Positions 1-5,732 are shown, counted from the first letter of the stretch. The stretch: 5,732 bases of DNA from Gemmatimonadota bacterium (GCA_030618065.1 JAUXEE010000153.1:1-5732), one strand, 5' to 3'. Notes: generated by a model not told the origin, from the letters alone. A program made the numbers and translations.

Positions 1-150
1 CGAGGCCCCCATGGTGTGCCACCGCTCCCGGAAGTCATCCAGGTAGGCCTCGGCCCGGAGAGACAGAGCTCCCAAGGAGCACGAGTTCAGGTAGGTATGG
101 GTCTTCAGGATGGGGAATTCGGCCCGGGCTTCTTGGAGCGACAGGGACAT
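1..150 (-). CDS. Class V aminotransferase-fold PLP enzyme, N-terminal fragment
   Basis: Only the first 50 codons are present. The gene starts at ATG 150 (reverse strand) and runs off the left edge. The peptide begins MSLSLQEARAEFPIL and continues with a YLNSCSLGALS segment and a DDFRERWHTMGAS segment. An 'EFP-L-----YLNS-S-GA-S' opening is characteristic of the N-terminal arm of class V PLP-dependent enzymes (cysteine desulfurase, kynureninase and related aminotransferases), where it leads into the cofactor and substrate-binding domain. The cofactor lysine and all catalytic residues lie outside the window, so the substrate cannot be named. No strong Shine-Dalgarno is seen upstream of 150; the start rests on the fit to the family's N-terminus. 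It is divergent from the glycosyltransferase, with about 200 bases between them. The family is fairly sure; the specific enzyme is unknown. Confidence 0.72.
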   Translation of the reverse strand, partial: MSLSLQEARAEFPILKTHTYLNSCSLGALSLRAEAYLDDFRERWHTMGAS

Positions 151-237
151 GGCGGTTGGTTCCAGGGGGTGGCGGTGAGTCAGTGCGTTACGGCGTCAGG
201 ATGGGTCAAGGTGCTCGGAAGTTTGCTTCAGAATATG

Positions 238-270
238 TTGAAAAACGATCGACGTCCACTCGTTTTTCAA
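238..270. repeat. Perfect 11-bp inverted repeat in divergent intergenic region (candidate operator)
   Basis: The left arm TTGAAAAACGA (238-248) and the right arm TCGTTTTTCAA (260-270) are exact reverse complements separated by 11 bases. Arm centres are 22 bp apart, about two helical turns, as expected for a dimeric regulator binding one DNA face. The arms are AT-rich inside GC-rich DNA. Each arm reads TTGAAA outside-in, so it could also supply a -35-like hexamer on either strand, but no convincing -10 follows at 16-18 bases. Low stem GC and the lack of a T run after the hairpin argue against a simple terminator. It lies between the aminotransferase start (150) and the glycosyltransferase start (390), so it could control either or both. 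The function is inference; the symmetry is seen directly. Confidence 0.6.
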
Positions 271-375
271 GGTAAAACGGTGGCGGTTGCTCTCGAACCC
301 CAAGGGTAGAGTGAGACGCCGGACTGGCGCCAGGGTCTGATTGAGGCCATAGCTTGAAGGAGAGTTCGCTTCCCT

Positions 376-380
376 GGAGG
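376..380 (+). promoter_or_regulatory. Shine-Dalgarno GGAGG deciding the glycosyltransferase start
   Basis: GGAGG sits 9 bases before the in-frame GTG at 390 and directly abuts an in-frame ATG at 381, which leaves no room for that ATG to use it. A weaker GAGG (343-346) lies 7 bases before an in-frame TTG at 354. The GGAGG spacing favours initiation at GTG 390. Confidence 0.5.
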
Positions 381-389
381 ATGTGCTCG

Positions 390-1574
390 GTGGAACTGTT
401 CTTACTCTCCATACCCTGGCTCTGCGTTGGCCTTTTCATGGCCCTCTTTTTCCGGAACCCTCGGGGCCTTCCCGCCCCGTCCTCATGGGAAGATGGAGAA
501 GCGCCCCTCGTCTCCATCGTCGTCCCCGCACGGAACGAAGAGGCCAACATCGGAGCGTGTGTATCGTCTCTGGCCGCGTCAGATTACCCGGCCTTCGAGA
601 TCCTGGTGGTGGACGACGAAAGCCAGGACAGCACGGCAGAAATCGTGGAGAGTTTGTCCGCTGAGAACCCGTCGAGGGTGCGTCTCATCAGGGGGAGGCC
701 CCTCCCGGACGGGTGGTTTGGGAAACCTTGGGCCTGTTGGCAGGGGGCGGAGGTGGCCCGGGGCGACCTGCTCCTCTTCACCGATGCCGACACTCTTCAT
801 GCGCCGGACCTCCTGGGTCGAACGGTAGGGGGATTGAGGGAGGAGGGCGCAGACGTCTACACCCTCATTGGCCGTCAGATCATGGACACTTTCTGGGAGC
901 GGCTCCTCCAACCCCAGTTCTTCATGCTTCTGGCTGGTCGATTCCCCAGGGCCGGAACGCCCAAAAAGCCCCACCAATGGAGACACGCCATCGCCAACGG
1001 CCAATACCTCCTCTTCCGGCGGGAGGTCTACGAGGCGCTGGGGGGACACGAGGCGGTGGCGGGGGAGGTGGTGGAGGATCTTCGCCTGGCCCAACTCCTG
1101 GTCCGGGGAGGGTGGAAGTTGGTGGTTCGCGGCGCAGAGGGACTTCAGACCCGCATGTACAGCTCTCTCAGGGGTTTGGTGGAGGGGTGGTCGAAGAACG
1201 TGGCGACCGCGGGTCGTCAGACTACTTCCGGCTGGCTGCTCCCCATTATCATGCCCCTGTCCCTGGCCGTCGGCGTCACCCTCTGGCTCCTTCCCCCGGC
1301 CACTCTGCCCTGGGCCCTGGCCACCGGAAACCAGGGAACACCCCTTCTCTGGGGGGCGCTGACGACGGGTTTCGGTGTGTTGATCTGGAGCCGGGCTTCA
1401 GCGTTGATGAAGGGAAATCCCCTATTCGGCCTTCTTTATCCGTTGGGCTCCGTTCTGGCCGGATACATCTTCCTGAGAAGCTGGTGGCGAGGTACCCGGA
1501 TCCAATGGAAAGGACGTAGCTACGAGATGCCCCGACAGGTGCGGACTAGACCCTCGACCGGGTCGGAATCCTAG
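390..1574 (+). CDS. Membrane-anchored family 2 glycosyltransferase (CrtQ/HpnB-like)
   Basis: Predicted inverting GT-A glycosyltransferase acting at the cytoplasmic face of the inner membrane on a lipid or carotenoid-like acceptor. Numbering here is from the upstream TTG at 354; the preferred GTG 390 is residue 13. An N-terminal hydrophobic anchor (about 14-33) is followed by the GT2 opening SIVVPARNEEANIG (54-67), LVVDDESQD (84-92) for nucleotide-sugar binding, the DxD-type metal motif TDADT (143-147), the acceptor region NGQYLLFRREVYEALGG (215-231) and VVEDLRLA (239-246) with the ED pair that supplies the catalytic base. About three hydrophobic segments follow (296-314, 331-345, 358-375), ending in a WKGRSY tail typical of CrtQ-type enzymes. 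About 394-406 residues is normal for the group. The TAG stop overlaps the queG GTG by one base, indicating one transcript with translational coupling. Acceptor and sugar cannot be read from sequence; a hopanoid or carotenoid role is only a family analogy. Alternative starts are TTG 354 and ATG 381. Confidence 0.85.
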   Translation: MELFLLSIPWLCVGLFMALFFRNPRGLPAPSSWEDGEAPLVSIVVPARNEEANIGACVSSLAASDYPAFEILVVDDESQDSTAEIVESLSAENPSRVRLIRGRPLPDGWFGKPWACWQGAEVARGDLLLFTDADTLHAPDLLGRTVGGLREEGADVYTLIGRQIMDTFWERLLQPQFFMLLAGRFPRAGTPKKPHQWRHAIANGQYLLFRREVYEALGGHEAVAGEVVEDLRLAQLLVRGGWKLVVRGAEGLQTRMYSSLRGLVEGWSKNVATAGRQTTSGWLLPIIMPLSLAVGVTLWLLPPATLPWALATGNQGTPLLWGALTTGFGVLIWSRASALMKGNPLFGLLYPLGSVLAGYIFLRSWWRGTRIQWKGRSYEMPRQVRTRPSTGSES

Positions 1575-2854
1575 TGGACCGGCTGGTTCGAGACTTTCGG
1601 TCGGAGGCTCTTCGCCTGGGGTTCCAGGAGGTGGGGATCTGCGCCCCTGATCCCTCAACGTATGTCCCTTTCTTCCGGGAGTGGATCGACCAGGGCTCTC
1701 ATGGTGAGATGGGTTACCTGGCCCGACCCGATGCTGTGGCCAGGCGGGGGGATCTCACGGGAACCATGGAGACGGTTCACTCCGTGGTGGTGCTGGCCCA
1801 GGACTATTACCAGGAGGATTCCCCAGGAATCCCCGGCGATCTCTCTCGAGGTGTCGTGGCCCGTTACGCACGGGGGGAGGATTATCACGACGTCTTGAAG
1901 GTCCGCCTGCAGGAATTGTCGGGTTGGCTTCGCCGGGAGGCTCAGAGCCGGGGGTTGGCGGAGGATGTGCGGGGTCTCGCCTATGTGGATACGGGCCCCA
2001 TTCTGGAGCGGGAGCTTGCCCAGCGGGCCGGGTTGGGGTGGTTCGGAAAGAACACGATGATCATTCATCCCGGGCGAGGCTCCTACTTTTTTCTGGGATT
2101 GCTTCTCCTGGACCTGCCTCTTCCGGTGGATTCTCCATTCGAAACCGAACACTGCGGAACTTGCGAGGCCTGCCTGGATGCATGCCCGACCGGAGCCCTC
2201 CTGGGCCGGGACGAGAGGGGCGCCCCGGTGATGGATGCCCGGCGGTGTATTTCCTATCTGACCATCGAATTGAAAGGGCCCATTCCCAGAGAGCTTCGTC
2301 GGTCCATGGGAAACCGCATCTTCGGCTGCGACATCTGCCAGGAGGTGTGTCCATGGAACCTGCGGTTTGCCAGGCCGGCGGCGGAGCCGGCGTACCATGC
2401 TGGACCCGACACCGACGGTCCGGGGTTGATGGAGTTGATGGGGCTTTCCCAAGAGGAGTTCGCTTCCCGGTTCAGTGGAAGCCCTGTCAAGAGGGCCAAG
2501 CGACGAGGTTTCCTGAGGAACGTGGCAGTGGCCTTGGGGAATTGGGGGTCTCCGGAGGCGGTGCCGGTTCTGGCTCGGGCCCTGGACGACCCCGAGCCTT
2601 TGATTCGGGGCCACGCTGCCTGGGCTCTGGGTAGGATCGGCCTGGAGGAGGCGAACGAGGCCCTTCGGGCCGGACTAGGCGATGAGGAGGATCCATGGGT
2701 TTTTGAGGAATTTGAGATGGCCCTGTCCCCGTGCAGCGACCCGGGGGGAGGGACCGAGGAGTCGACGGAATCTCGCACTCGAGAACATCGCGCTCCGTCA
2801 CCAGTTGATGGTGCTCCAGCGGCAGTCCGGGAGGCCGCGGCCCAAGAACAGTGA
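1574..2854 (+). CDS. queG: Epoxyqueuosine reductase QueG with aberrant C-terminal extension
   Basis: Catalyses the last step of queuosine synthesis: cobalamin- and iron-sulfur-dependent reduction of epoxyqueuosine to queuosine at the wobble position of GUN-anticodon tRNAs, in the cytoplasm. Diagnostic features are YVDTGPILERELAQRAGLGW (137-156), which holds the conserved aspartate D139 at the proposed catalytic position, and WFGKNTMII. The ferredoxin-like pair of 4Fe-4S sites follows: C194, C197, C200 and C204 (CGTCEACLDACP), C225 in RCISYLTIE, and C252, C255 and C259 in CDICQEVCPWN. A HEAT-like tail covers about 311-383 (NVAVALGNWGSPEAVPVLAR, IRGHAAWALGRIG). The GTG start at 1574 overlaps the preceding TAG (TAGTG). 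The native protein should end near residue 383-386 (base about 2728). Residues 386-426 are low-complexity and have no family counterpart; they are the out-of-frame reading of a transposase remnant from about base 2757. All catalytic parts remain, so activity is likely, but the stop is borrowed. Confidence 0.95.
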   Translation: MDRLVRDFRSEALRLGFQEVGICAPDPSTYVPFFREWIDQGSHGEMGYLARPDAVARRGDLTGTMETVHSVVVLAQDYYQEDSPGIPGDLSRGVVARYARGEDYHDVLKVRLQELSGWLRREAQSRGLAEDVRGLAYVDTGPILERELAQRAGLGWFGKNTMIIHPGRGSYFFLGLLLLDLPLPVDSPFETEHCGTCEACLDACPTGALLGRDERGAPVMDARRCISYLTIELKGPIPRELRRSMGNRIFGCDICQEVCPWNLRFARPAAEPAYHAGPDTDGPGLMELMGLSQEEFASRFSGSPVKRAKRRGFLRNVAVALGNWGSPEAVPVLARALDDPEPLIRGHAAWALGRIGLEEANEALRAGLGDEEDPWVFEEFEMALSPCSDPGGGTEESTESRTREHRAPSPVDGAPAAVREAAAQEQ

Positions 2855-3110
2855 CCGGCTCATCTGGATCTGCCCACGCCGCCTCTGGCATGGTTGGCAC
2901 CGAGCCCCTGCCGTCGTTCAGCCTGCCACCGTCATGAAGTGGCACCGCGAGGGATTCCACGCCCATTGGCGCTGGAAGAGCCGGCCCACCGGTGGTTGGC
3001 TGAGGATTGATGGCAAAGTGCGGGATACCGCGCCTCGCTGCCTGATCTCCCGCCTTCCCAAGGCTGATCCCATCATCGCGTGCACGTGGCGGGACGAGCA
3101 CCTTAACCTG
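2757..3110 (+). pseudogene. Transposase remnant (HTH/integrase-core type), core missing
   Basis: In the frame of base 2757, distinct from that of queG, the DNA reads RSRRNLALENIALRHQLMVL, then QRQSGRPRPKNSDRLIW, then a WHGWHRAPAVVQPATVMKWH stretch, then HWRWKSRP, and IDGKVRD ending at 3026. This matches the N-terminal part of a very common bacterial transposase/integrase family that reads like 'ALENLALRQQLAVLKR...SDRLFWV...LVIVQPATVIRWHR-GF---WRWKSR...R', annotated variously as IS3- or IS481-like. The expected continuation ('LIRRMS..NPLWGAPRIHGELLKLG') is only faintly echoed (CLISRLPKADP ... LNLLK, about 3039-3110). No DDE catalytic motif was found in any forward frame after that. The homologous part has no start codon of its own; the reading frame opens only inside the 3' end of queG. 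It is a decayed fragment, not a working gene. Clear homology covers 2757-3026; the right limit is approximate. Confidence 0.75.
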
Positions 3111-3281
3111 CTCAAACCCCGGTCGTCATGGGCACAAGTCTGTTTAGGTCCAGCCAGATGCCCGTCGCACCCTGGCACCGGCTCTCGACAGCCTACCCGT
3201 GGGCGTGCCGCTCTTGAGTCATCCGTAAGCCCCCGCGCCACTCGGATGGGGTTTTCGCCACCCACAGCCTCCGGGACACAA
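3027..3281. other. Gene-free stretch between transposase scar and abiE operon
   Basis: No convincing coding region is seen. Forward frames carry stops soon after the transposase fragment, or continue as arginine- and proline-rich, family-less translation. The reverse-strand open frame over 2918-3265 is also low-complexity and resembles nothing known. It may be further decayed mobile-element DNA. No clear terminator hairpin with a T run was seen after the AbiEii stop at 3282. Confidence 0.4.
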
Positions 3282-4178
3282 TCACATCCTGAATCCGTTG
3301 GGGTCTTCCTTCCTTTCCAACTTCCGTATCAGGATCTGAGATTCAGTATTTACTACACCTGACAAGTACTGCCAAAAATCATCTCTTGCCACGGTTTCAG
3401 CCATTGTTTCTGGAGGCAAAAAGCGTCTCATTTCTCCAATGAACTCCGCCTGGACCTCCCTGTTTTCGACAAGCAACCGTGAACGTGAATCCAGGAGAGA
3501 GATGAATTCTTGAGTGCTTAGCCCTCGATCAACAATCTTTTTGGCTACTAATTCAACCGATAAACCAACATTTTGCTGGTTGAGCCAGCCAATATCCCAC
3601 AGATCGCGATTCTTCATGCGATTGGGCCGCAGAGTCAAGGCAAGCACTTTGTCCGCGAGAATCTCCTCCCTGCTCTGCGCCTGGAGGATCAACCCTGAAG
3701 TGCCCATATTCACACCATAGTGGTTTCGCAATACCATCGGTACGGGATCGTGACTGGGGATGGCGCAAATATCGATATGGATTCTTTGGGCGGGCAGGTG
3801 GTTTTGGTACGGGTTCGTCGTGACTCGAAGCTTCCAGGTAGAAACCTTGCCTGGGGATCGGACCGGCACGCTAATCTCAACAGTCAAACCATACTTGACC
3901 TGCAGTCCATCGATCAAGGTGACGCTCAGGTCTTGCAGATCCTCCACCTGAAATCCGGATCCTCCAGTAAAATCAAGATCTTCGCTCAAACGATGGGAAC
4001 CATAGCAAAGCCTCAGACAGGTTCCTCCAATGAACACCAGGTTCCGTAAAAGTCCGGCGGCACTCATTTCTCTCAAGATATCGTGGTGAAGCAATTCTTT
4101 TTCAACCACCGTTCGTAGTGGAGCCAGGTTATCCGCATTGGACATGGCCTGGGTTACAAGCTGGTCAAACAAGCTCAT
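3282..4178 (-). CDS. abiEii: AbiEii-family nucleotidyltransferase toxin (type IV TA)
   Basis: A 298-residue protein of the nucleotidyl transferase AbiEii/AbiGii toxin family (DNA polymerase beta-like fold). Family members arrest growth or abort phage infection by transferring nucleotides, in studied relatives onto RNA targets such as tRNA. The core motif is complete: FIGGTCLRLCYGSHRLSEDL (49-68) followed by DF, giving the GG(T/S) nucleotide-binding turn and the DxD pair D67/D69. Downstream family blocks are also present: IHIDICAIP (133-141), REEILADKVLAL (170-181, with K177) and NRDLWDIGWL (190-199). No truncation or frameshift is visible, so it appears functional. The start is ATG 4178, preceded by GGGAG at 4190-4186 with 7-base spacing. 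It overlaps the 3' end of the antitoxin gene by 14 bases, the usual antitoxin-first order. Base composition is much lower in GC than the flanks, consistent with transfer. Confidence 0.92.
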   Translation of the reverse strand: MSLFDQLVTQAMSNADNLAPLRTVVEKELLHHDILREMSAAGLLRNLVFIGGTCLRLCYGSHRLSEDLDFTGGSGFQVEDLQDLSVTLIDGLQVKYGLTVEISVPVRSPGKVSTWKLRVTTNPYQNHLPAQRIHIDICAIPSHDPVPMVLRNHYGVNMGTSGLILQAQSREEILADKVLALTLRPNRMKNRDLWDIGWLNQQNVGLSVELVAKKIVDRGLSTQEFISLLDSRSRLLVENREVQAEFIGEMRRFLPPETMAETVARDDFWQYLSGVVNTESQILIRKLERKEDPNGFRM

Positions 4179-4713
4179 CAGCGATCTCCCAATTCACCAA
4201 ATCAAAACTCCGGCGGGTTCGTTTCATGTCCTTGAGAGCTAGGGCAACAGACGCGCGCCACATGCGACAGTTGGCGTCGTATGTCAACTGAGGGGCCACT
4301 TCTTGAGGTCCCCTTTTGGAGTGTGTGAATTCGATATGCCCGAAGGAACCGCAGGATATTGTATTGCTGCGTCCGGAGGACATCAGGGTGATCCAATTCA
4401 TCGGAACCTGGGAAATGACACCGGAATCGCACAACACCGACTCCAGACTCAGGTAATTGAACTCCTGAGCGCGAAGACGCGCGGCTGCATGATAGAGCAC
4501 CATCCCCGCCGGAAAATCTGTTTGGGGATTCAGGTACAGACCCCGGCATACCCTGCGGATGATTCCGTTATTTTCAGCGCGACCTATCAAGGCGTTGAAG
4601 GCCGTTTGGCTGGAACCAGGAAGGATTGCAGACAGGTCTCGAACGGAGAAGAGGTAGTTCGATCCGGTAGCTAGCCTGGCCAAGGTTTTTTCCAACAGCC
4701 GAATGGGGTGCAT
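4165..4713 (-). CDS. abiEi: AbiEi-family antitoxin and transcriptional autorepressor
   Basis: A 182-residue antitoxin of the type IV AbiE system. In characterised AbiE systems the antitoxin does not bind the toxin; it counteracts it indirectly and represses its own operon through an N-terminal winged helix. Here the wHTH spans about 20-62: YLFSVRDLSAILPG, then TAFNALIGRAENNGIIRRV, then CRGLYL as the wing. The C-terminal antitoxin domain follows, with YLSLESVLCDSGVISQVP (87-104) and GHIEFTHSKR (125-134), typical of AbiEi proteins. The open frame extends upstream to GTG 4788, but that codon lies 5' of a good -35 element. Transcription from this promoter would start near 4750, so ATG 4713 is chosen, with a weak CAGG 7 bases upstream. 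The stop lies inside the toxin gene (14-base overlap), so both are co-transcribed and probably translationally coupled. Confidence 0.88.
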   Translation of the reverse strand: MHPIRLLEKTLARLATGSNYLFSVRDLSAILPGSSQTAFNALIGRAENNGIIRRVCRGLYLNPQTDFPAGMVLYHAAARLRAQEFNYLSLESVLCDSGVISQVPMNWITLMSSGRSNTISCGSFGHIEFTHSKRGPQEVAPQLTYDANCRMWRASVALALKDMKRTRRSFDLVNWEIADELV

Positions 4714-4724
4714 GGCATCGCCTG

Positions 4725-4767
4725 CGGTGTACACTAACCTACGATTGTCGTAATTAAGTGTAGACCG
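4725..4767. promoter_or_regulatory. 43-bp imperfect dyad over the abiE -10/start site (candidate AbiEi operator)
   Basis: A single dyad centred on base 4746. Positions 2 to 21 on either side of the centre pair in 16 of 20 cases. The two half-sites read GTAATTAAGTGTAGACCG (plus strand, 4750-4767) and GTAGGTTAGTGTACACCG (minus strand, 4742-4725), identical at 14 of 18 positions with a shared AGTGTA-ACCG core. It covers the -10 hexamer, the predicted start site and the early leader of the abiE operon. AbiEi proteins studied elsewhere repress their own promoter through inverted repeats, so this is the natural operator candidate. The symmetry is seen directly; the protein assignment is inference. 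Confidence 0.62.
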
Positions 4768-4784
4768 AACTTCGGATTTGTCAA
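4757..4784 (-). promoter_or_regulatory. Sigma-70-type promoter of the abiE operon
   Basis: Reading leftward: a consensus -35 TTGACA (4784-4779), a 16-base spacer, and -10 TACACT (4762-4757, 4 of 6 matches to TATAAT). Predicted transcription start is near 4750, giving a leader of about 37 bases to ATG 4713. The spacer contains the small palindrome CCGAA-C-TTCGG (4765-4775). The -10 lies within the right arm of the 43-bp dyad, so a bound repressor would block polymerase. Confidence 0.65.
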
Positions 4785-4878
4785 GCACAGCGAGTTTAAC
4801 GCATCATCCGGATTGCCCAACCGTTTGAGTTGACTTCGCCCCTTGGAGACTCGTGTCTCGATGCCGCCGCCCCGGCTC

Positions 4879-5732
4879 TTAGATCACCCGGCGCCACGGC
4901 GTCGCGAGGATGCCTTGGTCCAGCCAGAACACATCGTCCCCGTCGTAGAGGAGGAGGGCTCCCGGTGCGGCCGGGTAGTCAGCCAAGAAAGTCCGGAGAT
5001 GGCGAGCGTCACCGTGGGTGACCCGCCGTGATGCCTTGACCTCGATGGGGAGGAGCCGGTCGGGCAGCTCGATGACGAAGTCGACTTCCGCCCCGGTGAC
5101 GGTGCGCCAATGCAGCACGTTGGGTCGCTTGGGGGCCGTGCCGGCCCAGGCCAGGAGATCGGTGAGGAGGAGGTTCTCCAGGTGGGCCCCCCGAGGGGAG
5201 GTCTCGGCCGCCAGGTGCATGGCGAGTCCCGTGTCGCTCCAGTAGATCTTCGGGGCCTTGATGAGGCGGCGGGTGCGGTTGACCGAGTAACCCGGCACCT
5301 TCACCAGTTGGTATGAGACCTCCAACAGGTTCAGGAACCGCTGGACCGTAGAGGAAGGGAGTCCCAGGTCCCGGGACAGCTCAGCCTGGTTCATGAGCCC
5401 GCCCAATCGGAGGCAGAGCGCCGCCATCAGTCGCCGCATGTCGGCCAGGTTCTCGATGGCCGAGAGCTGCCGGAGGTCCCGCTCCAGGTATGTGGCCGCG
5501 TAGCCATCGAACCAATGGGACCGCTGCTCCGGTCGACGGAGTTCGTGGGCGGGAGTGGGGTAGCCGCCTCGGGCGGCCAGCACCTGCCATGCCTCACCGG
5601 GCCCCCGTTCAGCCTCTAGCAGTTCGGGCCATTGGGCCGGCTCTGTCTCGATGAGTTCCGTCCAACTCCCAGCCGTGCCCTGCCCGAGTTGCTCGCGCCG
5701 CGTGAGGGGCCAAAGGGGGACATACCCAGCGC
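4879..5732 (-). CDS. AAA ATPase/DUF4143 protein, C-terminal part (5' end outside window)
   Basis: The frame is open from the right edge to TAA at 4881-4879, giving about 283 codons. The GTG at 5583 is internal: upstream codons continue the family pattern, with AGYVPLWPLTRREQLG near the edge, which resembles the end of the ATPase domain ('GR---L-PL---EL'). The DUF4143 region follows: YAATYLERDLRQLSAIENLA (about 5499-5440), a winged-helix segment with MNQAELSRDLGLPSSTVQRF (about 5394-5335), LLEVSYQL, and LIKAPKIYWSDTGLAMHL (about 5262-5209). The end carries HLENLLLTDLLAW, EVDFVIE (D codon at 5082-5080) and IEVKAS (K codon at 5037-5035). This E...D...ExK order is that of the PD-(D/E)xK nuclease fold. 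Cellular role is poorly known for the family. The Walker A and B motifs would lie beyond the right edge. It is high-GC, unlike abiE, and ends about 95 bases upstream of the abiE -35 on the same strand. Confidence 0.85.
   Translation of the reverse strand, partial: AGYVPLWPLTRREQLGQGTAGSWTELIETEPAQWPELLEAERGPGEAWQVLAARGGYPTPAHELRRPEQRSHWFDGYAATYLERDLRQLSAIENLADMRRLMAALCLRLGGLMNQAELSRDLGLPSSTVQRFLNLLEVSYQLVKVPGYSVNRTRRLIKAPKIYWSDTGLAMHLAAETSPRGAHLENLLLTDLLAWAGTAPKRPNVLHWRTVTGAEVDFVIELPDRLLPIEVKASRRVTHGDARHLRTFLADYPAAPGALLLYDGDDVFWLDQGILATPWRRVI

Noticed and set aside
16..309. Forward open frame at the left edge (97 codons).
   Set aside because: It overlaps the antisense strand of the aminotransferase N-terminus and the intergenic dyad, and its translation is low-complexity with no family match.
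713..1519. Long alternative forward frame overlapping the glycosyltransferase.
   Set aside because: It is glycine-, proline- and arginine-rich with no family resemblance, a typical shadow of a high-GC gene whose true frame shows clear GT2 motifs.
1655..2614. Long reverse-strand open frame opposite queG (319 codons).
   Set aside because: It is antisense to an unmistakable QueG frame and shows no recognisable domain; long antisense frames are common in GC-rich DNA.
3218..3287. A short forward frame reading RKPPRHSDGVFATHSLRD that faintly recalls the 'LRHSFATHLL' motif of tyrosine recombinases.
   Set aside because: Only about 22 codons lie between stops, a three-residue insertion breaks the motif, and no other recombinase motif surrounds it. 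Chance resemblance is the simpler reading.
4846..4859. Small hairpin GAGAC-TCGT-GTCTC between the DUF4143 stop and the abiE promoter, considered as a terminator.
   Set aside because: The stem is only 5 bp and no T run follows on the transcribed (leftward) strand.
1..5732. CRISPR arrays, tRNA or rRNA genes, and riboswitches.
   Set aside because: No regularly spaced repeats, tRNA cloverleaf-like sequences or rRNA segments were noticed on reading. A covariance-model scan would be the decisive test.

Overview
This window comes from a high-GC bacterial chromosome with a lower-GC insert in the middle. The flanks are very GC-rich: bases 1921-1980 are 44/60 G+C by hand count. The centre, about 3290-4800, is much lower: bases 3541-3600 are 26/60 and 4741-4800 are 25/60. 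The genes present (tRNA queuosine synthesis, a membrane glycosyltransferase, a type IV toxin-antitoxin pair, a DUF4143 ATPase) do not fix the phylum.

Left part (1-2854), ordinary chromosomal genes. A class V PLP-dependent aminotransferase-fold enzyme begins at base 150 and runs leftward out of the window. Divergent from it, across an intergenic region holding a perfect 11-bp inverted repeat (238-270), is a two-gene rightward operon: a membrane-anchored family 2 glycosyltransferase, then queG (epoxyqueuosine reductase), coupled through a TAGTG stop/start overlap. The QueG fold is complete, but its last ~40 residues are foreign. They are the out-of-frame reading of an insertion-sequence remnant that replaced the native stop codon region.

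Middle (about 2750-3281), a scar. In another frame about 90 residues of the N-terminal part of a common helix-turn-helix/integrase-core transposase can be read. The DDE catalytic core is missing. The next ~255 bases hold no recognisable gene.

Low-GC insert (3282-4800). A leftward type IV toxin-antitoxin operon of the AbiE class: antitoxin/repressor AbiEi, overlapping by 14 bases the nucleotidyltransferase toxin AbiEii. Its promoter can be read directly (TTGACA, 16 bases, TACACT). A 43-bp imperfect dyad covers the -10 element and likely transcription start. It is a good candidate for the AbiEi autoregulatory operator, and it moves the antitoxin start to ATG 4713.

Right edge (4879-5732). The C-terminal part of an AAA ATPase/DUF4143 protein, also leftward, with a winged-helix segment and a PD-(D/E)xK-like motif. 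Its N-terminal ATPase domain lies outside the window. The transposase scar, the GC drop and the AbiE and DUF4143 genes together look like a small acquired accessory or defence islet inserted at the 3' end of queG. No wholly new system is visible. The most informative items are the abiE operator, the queG 3' scar and the dyad upstream of the glycosyltransferase.
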